Source: JBGPHT01 sp041484525
GTDB lineage: Bacteria; Acidobacteriota; Terriglobia; Bryobacterales; Bryobacteraceae
Reading direction: 5' to 3'
NCBI GenBank assembly: GCA_041484525.1
Contig: JBGPHT010000069.1
Span: forward strand, 1-36,204
Length of the DNA: 36,204 bases
Part shown: one piece after another, positions 30,613 through 36,204 of the stretch
Layout of the letters: each line of letters opens with the position of its first letter
Numbering within the stretch: position 1 is the stretch's first letter
The notes under the pieces: model-generated
Databases searched by the model: none
Told to the model about the DNA's origin: nothing
The model's input: the letters and a program-made list of their open reading frames with translations, nothing else
Translations under genes and position numbers: made by a program

Positions 30613-33030
30613 ATGCATCTGCTGCAGGATCTGCGTTTCGCGCTCCGCAGCCTCCTGAAGGGCCGGAGTTTCACCGCCATCGCATTGGGGTCGCTCGCGC
30701 TCGGCATCGGCGGCAGCACCGCCATGTACAGCGTAATCTACGCCGTGATCCTCGACCCGTTCCCCTACCACGACGTCGATCGTCTGGTCAGCATCGGCTA
30801 CCAGGGATCAGACCAGCGCTTTCCCAGCACGTATCACCCCGTGGATTCGTTCGTCGAGATCGCCGAGCGCAGCACCGCGTTCACGGGCGTGACCGCCTCC
30901 ACCATCAGCGACGTGATCTGGACGGGCGAAGGAGATCCGCAACGGCTGCGCGGCAATCATTGCACGATCAACATGTTCGACGTGATGGGCGTGCCGCCGC
31001 TCATCGGCCGTGTGCCCACGCCTTCCGACGCCGCGCCCGGCGCTGAGCCGGTAGCCGTCCTCGGCTACAAATTCTGGCAGCGCCAGTTTGGCGGCGATTC
31101 TTCCGTCCTCGGTCGCAAGCTGCTGCTCAACGGCAAAATGCGGACCGTCATCGGCGCCATGCCGCCGCGCTTCATGTTTCGCGGCGCCGATGTCTACCTT
31201 CCGCTGGTGTTCCATCGCGGCGAGATCCAGGAGGGAGTCCAGTTCGTGCACACCCTGGGACGCCTCAAGCCCGGTGTGACTGTGACGCGGGCCCAAGCCG
31301 ACATGCAGCCGATCTTCGAGGAACTCGCGCGCCGCAACCCGAAGGATTTTCCGCGACAGTGGCGCGTCCAGCTTCCGACGTTCAAAGAAAGCTTCCCCAG
31401 CGGCATTACCGACGCGCTCTGGATCCTGTTCGGCGCCGTGGGGCTACTGCTGCTGATCGCGTGTGTCAACGTGTCCAACCTGCTGCTCTCGAAAGCCGCG
31501 TTTCGCCGCCGCGAGATCGCCATCCGTTCCTCGCTCGGAGCCAGCCGTTCCCGGCTCATCGCGCAACTGCTCTCCGAGAGCCTGCTGCTGGGCGCGGCCG
31601 GCGGCTCGTTGGGCGTGCTGGTGGCGGTGGCCGGACTTCGCGGCATCATCGCCATGGTGCCGCCCAACACCATCCCGGACGAAGCGCAGATCACGCTCAA
31701 CGGTTCCGTCCTGGTCTTCGCGGTAGCGGTATCGGTGGCGGCCGCGCTGCTCTTCGGCCTCGCTCCGGCGCTGCACATGTCGGGCGGCGACATCGTCACG
31801 CCCCTGAAGGAATCGGGACGTGGAACCTCGGGTGGCAAGCGCCAGCGCCTGCTGCGGAGCGCGCTCGTGGTAGGTGAGGTGGCGCTCTCCGTGATGCTGC
31901 TGGTGGGCGCCAGCCTCATGATCCGCACGCTGATGTCGGTGCAGGGTCTGCGCCTGGGAATTCAGCCGGAGCGCGTCCTCGTGCTCCGCATTCCCTTTTC
32001 GCGGGAGCGATATCCGGATGCTGCGCGCCGCGTCGCCTTCGTCCAGGAACTACTGCGGCGTGTCGAGTCGATCCCCGGCGTTGCCTCGGCCGGTGTCAAT
32101 GTCGGCCTGCATCCTCTGGGGTCGGCCAGCACGCCGATCGAAGTCGTCGGCAACGCACAGCAAGACAATCGCCCGGTCCTTCTGCATCAGACCAGCGAAG
32201 ATTACCCCAAGACGTTGTCGATCCACCTCGCGCAAGGCCGCTTCTTCACCGGGCAAGAAGTCAACGCGCGCGCCCACATGGCAGCCGTGAATCAGTCCTT
32301 CGTGCGCCGGTATCTCGGCGGCGGCGAACCGCTGGGACGGCTGGTCCGGATCGCGACCCTCCGGCGCCCGCCGCTCAGCTTGACCGACGATTCGTTTCAG
32401 ATCGTCGGCGTGGTCAATGACGCCGTGAACCGCATATCGTCGAACGAAACGCTGCCCGAGGTCTACATTCCGTATTCGTTCACGGGCTTCGCCGACCAAG
32501 TGGTGGTGCAGTCGCAGACCCGGCCCGAAGCCGTCGAGCGGGCCGTACGCGCTCAGGTCTATTCGATAGATAGCGGCCAGCCGGTCACCAACGTGATGCC
32601 GCTCGAAACGATGCTCAGCCAGTTCGTCTACGCGCGTCCCAAGTTCAATCTCTTCCTGTTCGCCATCTTCGCCGGGCTCGGACTCACGCTGGCCTTGTTC
32701 GGCGTCTATGGAGTGATTTCGAACGCGGTGGCGCAGCAAACGCGCGAGATCGGAATCCGTATCGCGCTGGGCGCAAGTCTCCCGCAGGTGATCGGGATGG
32801 TCCTGAAGATCGGCGTGAGACTGCTGGCAGTCGGAGTCGCGATCGGCCTCGCCGGCAGCCTGGCTTCGGTGCGCGTGCTCTCCGGCCTGGTGCGGAATGT
32901 ATCGACGCTCGACCCGTACTCGTTCGCCGCGGTGACGGTGGTCATCTTCGCCGCCGGCCTCTTTGCCAGCTTCTGGCCGGCGCGCCGCGCCGCTCGCGTG
33001 GACCCCGTCACCGCGCTGCGTAACGAATAA
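30613..33030 (+). CDS. ADOP-type ABC permease (MacB/FtsX, duplicated)
   Basis: An 805-residue membrane protein. It opens with LLQDLRFALRSLLKGRSFT and a first span (IALGSLALGIGGSTAMYSVI). A MacB periplasmic core domain follows (VMGVPPLIGRVPT; VLGYKFWQRQFGGDSSVLG), then an FtsX domain (LLLIACVNVSNLLLSKAAFRRR, IAIRSSLGASRSRLI). The whole plan is then repeated in the second half and ends in a second FtsX block (REIGIRIALGASLPQVI, ASFWPARRAARVDPVTALRNE). This is the Acidobacterial duplicated orphan permease plan; such proteins are encoded without an ATPase, as here. GGAGG precedes the ATG. The exported substrate is unknown, with efflux or lipoprotein handling as family guesses. Confidence 0.9.
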   Translation: MHLLQDLRFALRSLLKGRSFTAIALGSLALGIGGSTAMYSVIYAVILDPFPYHDVDRLVSIGYQGSDQRFPSTYHPVDSFVEIAERSTAFTGVTASTISDVIWTGEGDPQRLRGNHCTINMFDVMGVPPLIGRVPTPSDAAPGAEPVAVLGYKFWQRQFGGDSSVLGRKLLLNGKMRTVIGAMPPRFMFRGADVYLPLVFHRGEIQEGVQFVHTLGRLKPGVTVTRAQADMQPIFEELARRNPKDFPRQWRVQLPTFKESFPSGITDALWILFGAVGLLLLIACVNVSNLLLSKAAFRRREIAIRSSLGASRSRLIAQLLSESLLLGAAGGSLGVLVAVAGLRGIIAMVPPNTIPDEAQITLNGSVLVFAVAVSVAAALLFGLAPALHMSGGDIVTPLKESGRGTSGGKRQRLLRSALVVGEVALSVMLLVGASLMIRTLMSVQGLRLGIQPERVLVLRIPFSRERYPDAARRVAFVQELLRRVESIPGVASAGVNVGLHPLGSASTPIEVVGNAQQDNRPVLLHQTSEDYPKTLSIHLAQGRFFTGQEVNARAHMAAVNQSFVRRYLGGGEPLGRLVRIATLRRPPLSLTDDSFQIVGVVNDAVNRISSNETLPEVYIPYSFTGFADQVVVQSQTRPEAVERAVRAQVYSIDSGQPVTNVMPLETMLSQFVYARPKFNLFLFAIFAGLGLTLALFGVYGVISNAVAQQTREIGIRIALGASLPQVIGMVLKIGVRLLAVGVAIGLAGSLASVRVLSGLVRNVSTLDPYSFAAVTVVIFAAGLFASFWPARRAARVDPVTALRNE

Positions 33031-33036
33031 ATCCGG

Positions 33037-33042
33037 TATCAT
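33037..33042 (+). promoter_or_regulatory. -10 box for the Gfo/Idh gene, possibly leaderless
   Basis: TATCAT, then six bases (GCGGGC), then the ATG at 33049. It lies right after the ADOP permease stop and there is no Shine-Dalgarno. Confidence 0.35.
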
Positions 33043-33048
33043 GCGGGC

Positions 33049-34134
33049 ATGCTTCGATCGCTCGCCGCTATCGTCGTTCTGTCTACCGTGCTGTCTGCGC
33101 AGGATGCCAAACCGCTTCGTCTGGCGATTGCCGGCCTCGCGCACGGGCACGTCTCCGGTTTCCTGAACAACGCCAAGAACCGTCCGGACGTGCAGATCGC
33201 CGGCGTGTTCGACCCCGACGCCGCGCTGCTGAAGAAGTACGGCGAGCGCTACGGCTTCGCCCCGGAGATGCTGTTCACCGACCTCGGCAAGATGCTCGAC
33301 ACGGTGAAGCCCGAAGCCGTCGCCACCTTCACCAACACGTTCGATCACGCCATGGTCGTCGAGACAGCAGCCCCGCGCCACATCGCCGTGATGATGGAGA
33401 AGCCGCTCGCGACCACCGTCGCCCAGGCGCGGACCATACAGCGCGCCGCGCGCATGGGCGGGATCCCCGTAATCGTCAATTACGAGACCACCTGGTATCG
33501 CAGCCATGGCGACATCTGGAAGCTCTTCAAAGAGCAGAAAGCGGCGGGCGATATTCGCAAGATCGTCGCCATGGACGGCCACGAAGGTCCGAAGGAGATC
33601 AACGTCCAGCCCGAATTTCTGGCGTGGCTCACTGACCCCGAAAAGAACGGCGCCGGCGCACTCTTCGATTTCGGTTGTTACGGCGCCAACCTGATGACGT
33701 GGCTGATGGACAACCAGCGGCCGGCGAAGGTGACCGCGCTAGCCAAAACCAATAAGCCGCAAATCTACGCCAACGTGGACGATGAAGCCACCATTCTGCT
33801 GGAGTACCCGAAAGCTCAGGGGATCATCCAGGCGTCGTGGAACTGGCCCTTCAGCCGCAAGGACCTCGAGGTGTACGGCGAGCGTGGCTACGCGATCGCC
33901 ACCGGAGGCAACAACCTGCGCGTCCGCCTGCCCGGCCAGAAAGCGGAAGAGACTCGCGCCCCGGCCGAACTGCCGCCCGACCAGCGCGATTCGATTTCCT
34001 ATTTGACCGCCGTAGTCCGCGGCAAGCTGCAGCCCACCGGCTTATCCTCACTGGAGAACAACGTGATCGTGACCGAGATTCTGCAAGCCGCCCGTCAATC
34101 GGTAAGGACAAGCCGGACGATTTCGCTGCAGTAA
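33049..34134 (+). CDS. Exported Gfo/Idh/MocA-family oxidoreductase
   Basis: A 361-residue protein with a signal peptide (LRSLAAIVVLSTVLSAQ) before the Rossmann domain, so the enzyme should work outside the cytoplasm. The nucleotide-binding stretch is LRLAIAGLAHGHVSGFL, with GLAHGH instead of the usual GxGxxG. MMEKPLATT carries the family's EKP motif with the conserved Lys. The second domain has GGIPVIVNYETTWY and GALFDFGCYGANLMTWL, the latter resembling the family's usual DxGxHxxD motif but lacking its His. NAD(H)- or NADP(H)-dependent oxidation, reduction or epimerisation of a sugar is the family role. Exported members often keep the cofactor bound. The gene ends just before an inverted repeat and has no operon partner. 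Confidence 0.85.
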   Translation: MLRSLAAIVVLSTVLSAQDAKPLRLAIAGLAHGHVSGFLNNAKNRPDVQIAGVFDPDAALLKKYGERYGFAPEMLFTDLGKMLDTVKPEAVATFTNTFDHAMVVETAAPRHIAVMMEKPLATTVAQARTIQRAARMGGIPVIVNYETTWYRSHGDIWKLFKEQKAAGDIRKIVAMDGHEGPKEINVQPEFLAWLTDPEKNGAGALFDFGCYGANLMTWLMDNQRPAKVTALAKTNKPQIYANVDDEATILLEYPKAQGIIQASWNWPFSRKDLEVYGERGYAIATGGNNLRVRLPGQKAEETRAPAELPPDQRDSISYLTAVVRGKLQPTGLSSLENNVIVTEILQAARQSVRTSRTISLQ

Positions 34135-34152
34135 ACGGCCTTGTCGAGCACA

Positions 34153-34237
34153 GTGAAAGAATCCGGGGATGCTCCGGGCGACCTACGCGAATTCCACAAC
34201 CTATGCGCAGAGTAGGGGCGTCCCCGTATTCTTTCAC
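34153..34237. repeat. Inverted repeat element, MITE-like
   Basis: GTGAAAGAATCCGGGGA at 34153-34169 and TCCCCGTATTCTTTCAC at 34221-34237 are inverted copies with 16 of 17 bases matching and a 51-base middle. It sits in the 133-base gap between two convergent genes and could end transcription from both sides. Its imperfect long stem is also what a small non-autonomous transposable element looks like. No other copy was seen in this window. Confidence 0.6.
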
Positions 34238-34267
34238 GCCCCTGACGGAGCGGTTGGCGGGGCTGCC

Positions 34268-36007
34268 CTACTGAAACGCCAGCCCGCGCACCACCCCGTC
34301 GCCCGACTTCGACGCTGCGTACTCCACAGTGACCGCCGCCGCCGGTTGCTGCACTCCGCAAACAAACTCCGCCGGCGCATTCCGCATCAGCACCCGCGCC
34401 GGGTCCACAATCGCCAGCCACAGGCGGCTGCCCGCCGTGTCCACCAGCAATCGCGTCACCTTGCCCGTGCAATCGATTTCCCGCAGCGTACCCTGCGCGC
34501 GCCGGTAATCGTCGCCCGGCTCGACGAACGGGTTCCAATCGGTGCTGCCGTGCGGGACGCGCGTGGTAACGAGCCGCTGCCGCCCCTCCGCATCGCTCGT
34601 GAACCGCACCGTCATCTCCGTATCGGCGATATAAGCTAGTTGCTCCGCGCGTGCTCGCTCTTCGTCCGAAGCTGCGTGCTCGCCTGCCTTGCGCGCCGCG
34701 GCCTTCGCCTCTTCACGCCGCCCGAGCTGATTCAGAGCGTCAGCCGTGGCGCACCAATATGGAAACGCACGACCGGCGCTCACACTCCGCATCGCGCGCA
34801 GATGCGCCAGCGCCGTCTCGTCGCGGCCGGCGTTTTTTTCGAGCAGTGCCAGCGTGTAGCGCGCGTCGTCGTAATCGGGGTTGAGGGCCACGGCGCGTTC
34901 GAGCGCCGGTCGAACGTCCGCCGCGGCCAGTCCCGCCTGCTGCGCCAGCAGCGCGTACCGATAGCACAGGACGGCGTTCGAAGCCCCATGCTCGATCGCG
35001 CGCTTCCACTCCAGGCGCGCCGTGCCCGAATCCCCGCGACGCAGCGCGATGGTGCCGAGCGCCGCGGCGATTTCGGTATTTCCCGGTGCCTGGCGCGCCA
35101 GCTCTCGGTAAAGCGCCTCGGCCGCATCCAGCCGTCCGATCGCCAGCAGCAGCTCCGCGGTCACCACCTGCGTTTCGAATGCCGTGAGCGCGTGGCTCTC
35201 GATCGCGACCGCTTCTGCCGGACCTCCGGGCAGGGGCGTTTCCGGCCGGCGCTTCTCGACCCACGTGCGCAGGTCCCGCTCGATGGCCTCGATCGGGCGT
35301 CCGAACACGGACGGGAGCGACTGTGCCGTCTTCACGGCCGCCAGCAGCGACGGAAATCGCGGCGCGTAATCGGGCGACAGCACCAGCATGCGGGTAAGCG
35401 CCGCACTCTCGGCGTAAAACACAGAAGATATTTCGCGATTTGCGCGGACCGGCGAATCGGCCGGCATCGACAGCAGTTCCGCCAGCGGGATCCACCGCTG
35501 CTTGCGCAGAACCTGCAGGTGCGCCGCTTGTTCGCCGCCCAGGCTGCTGCCGCGCTCCGTGATGCGCAGCGTCGAATAAAAATCCGCCAGCCCTTCATTC
35601 AGCCACGGCGGCAGCGAGAGCGCCGAGGCGTGCAGCACCAGGTGCGCATACTCGTGCGCCGCCACGTGAAAGTCGGCGGGTTCGAGCGTCGCCATCACGA
35701 TGTACTCGCGCGTTTCCGTGCCCACGTAATATGCGTCGGAGGTGGGCTTGAGGCGGTAGGAATCGTATTCCTTGGCGGAGCGGAACCCGATCGCGCGGAC
35801 CGCCGGCACTGCATCCAGGTCGAGTCCGGTCTGATGCGCAAAAAAGGTGCGGAGCTGTTCGAACCACGCCAGCGCGGCGCGCGCCGTATCCTGACCGGCG
35901 TGCGAGTAGACCTCGAAATGCGCGCTACGAGCTACCGCCCAGTTGGATTCGGCGCTCCGCGCCTGGGTTCCGAGACAGACGAGACAGACTACAAATCGGA
36001 GGGACAC
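34268..36007 (-). CDS. Exported zinc metallopeptidase (DUF1570-like) with TPR-type repeats
   Basis: A 579-residue protein with a signal peptide (GTG start, VSLRFVVCLVCLGTQA if read as written; the first residue is Met). The domain after it (NWAVARSAHFEVYSHAGQD) is typical of gluzincin-like proteins of the DUF1570 type. His118-Glu119-x2-His122 in HVAAHEYAHLVL is the zinc site, and Glu138 in PPWLNEGLADFYS is the likely third ligand. Residues about 290-480 carry TPR-like repeats (AELLLAIGRLDAAEALYREL, RRGDSGTARLEWKRAIEHG, DYDDARYTLALLEKNAGRDE). The C-terminal 90 residues are an unrecognised beta-rich part with two Cys. It is convergent with the Gfo/Idh gene. TATGAT at 36019-36024 on the minus strand may be its -10 box. 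Confidence 0.82.
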   Translation of the reverse strand: MSLRFVVCLVCLGTQARSAESNWAVARSAHFEVYSHAGQDTARAALAWFEQLRTFFAHQTGLDLDAVPAVRAIGFRSAKEYDSYRLKPTSDAYYVGTETREYIVMATLEPADFHVAAHEYAHLVLHASALSLPPWLNEGLADFYSTLRITERGSSLGGEQAAHLQVLRKQRWIPLAELLSMPADSPVRANREISSVFYAESAALTRMLVLSPDYAPRFPSLLAAVKTAQSLPSVFGRPIEAIERDLRTWVEKRRPETPLPGGPAEAVAIESHALTAFETQVVTAELLLAIGRLDAAEALYRELARQAPGNTEIAAALGTIALRRGDSGTARLEWKRAIEHGASNAVLCYRYALLAQQAGLAAADVRPALERAVALNPDYDDARYTLALLEKNAGRDETALAHLRAMRSVSAGRAFPYWCATADALNQLGRREEAKAAARKAGEHAASDEERARAEQLAYIADTEMTVRFTSDAEGRQRLVTTRVPHGSTDWNPFVEPGDDYRRAQGTLREIDCTGKVTRLLVDTAGSRLWLAIVDPARVLMRNAPAEFVCGVQQPAAAVTVEYAASKSGDGVVRGLAFQ

Positions 36008-36059
36008 TTCCAGCCACGATCATACACTGCAGCGGACCGGAGCGTGGCGGTCTGCCCGG

Positions 36060-36204
36060 TCCTGGGTGTGCGACATAAAAGTGGAGAGACCCACCCATCC
36101 TCAACAAAACGACAAGAGTCTGAGCGTACACATACGCAAGGCTTCTGGCCGCTGTGCGGCGAACGCACATCTTGACCGTTGCGGGATTGCCCGTCCTTGA
36201 GGCC
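36060..36204. other. Right-edge sequence, possible end of an IS21-like element
   Basis: No gene is supported here. TGTGCGACATAAAAGTGGAG starting at 36067 resembles the terminal repeats I recall from IS21-like elements of soil bacteria, but no second repeat or transposase start is visible before the window ends. Confidence 0.2.

Noticed and set aside
32050..33582. 510-residue minus-strand frame across the ADOP and Gfo/Idh genes
   Set aside because: Shadow frame rich in His/Asp/Arg; it spans two clear genes on the other strand.
34640..36175. 511-residue plus-strand frame antisense to the metallopeptidase
   Set aside because: Arg/Gln/His-rich shadow without motifs; the minus frame has a signal peptide and HExxH.
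1..36204. tRNA, rRNA, CRISPR arrays, riboswitches
   Set aside because: Read for cloverleaf ends, direct-repeat ladders and known aptamer cores on both strands; nothing convincing was seen by eye.

Overview
The window is GC-rich DNA from what looks like a Bryobacterales/Solibacter-type member of the Acidobacteriota. The assignment rests on family content. There are two TIGR03435-type proteins, a VWFA-related Acidobacterial-domain protein, an Oar-like TonB-dependent receptor with a carboxypeptidase-regulatory domain, a MacB/FtsX-type ADOP permease, and several ECF sigma / zf-HC2 anti-sigma pairs. No rRNA, tRNA or CRISPR array was seen. The same lifestyle is suggested by secreted sulfatase, amidohydrolase, Gfo/Idh and glycoside-hydrolase-like proteins: a heterotroph feeding on complex organic matter.

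Layout. 1-3.2 kb is a damaged region. An insertion-sequence transposase start (minus strand, running off the left edge) has cut off the end of an outer-membrane-protein gene. Next come a glycine-zipper stress protein and a DUF1254/DUF1214 lipoprotein gene with two compensating frameshifts. 3.3-6.0 kb holds a type I sulfatase and a metal-dependent amidohydrolase with one frameshift. 6.0-10.8 kb is a signalling block: a membrane-anchored zf-HC2 protein, a stand-alone receiver protein, a TPR-CHAT protease and an ECF-type sigma factor, plus a possible 27-residue peptide. 11.0-14.5 kb (minus) is a tight operon reading ECF sigma, zf-HC2/HEAT anti-sigma, DUF4097-like exported protein, double-PDZ protein. 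15.0-17.6 kb (minus) has a DUF2235 hydrolase and a berberine-bridge-type FAD oxidase broken by two frameshifts. 17.7-24.7 kb (minus) is an Acidobacteria-specific envelope operon: two TIGR03435 proteins, TonB-receptor-like barrel, VWFA protein. 25.0-30.6 kb (plus) is a sugar-acid operon: Tat-exported alpha-glucuronidase-like protein, ExuT-like MFS carrier, GguC/AraD1-type dehydratase, beta-hydroxyacid dehydrogenase. 30.6-34.1 kb has an ADOP permease and an exported Gfo/Idh protein. 34.3-36.0 kb (minus) is a HExxH metallopeptidase with TPR-like repeats.

How the genes fit together. The most interesting block is the CHAT/sigma/zf-HC2 neighbourhood. The CHAT protease has an intact His-Cys dyad and an N-terminal hydrophobic segment. 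It sits directly upstream of a sigma factor and near a single-span zinc-binding anti-sigma-like protein, so proteolytic release of a sigma factor is a plausible, unproven, working model. It resembles in outline the TPR-CHAT/sigma arrangement of type III-E CRISPR systems, but no CRISPR component is present.

Two further points. Three otherwise well-conserved genes carry single-base frameshifts, five indels in all, so either gene decay or assembly error should be considered. Four plus-strand genes have a TANNNT hexamer 6-7 bases before the ATG and no Shine-Dalgarno, which suggests leaderless transcription.
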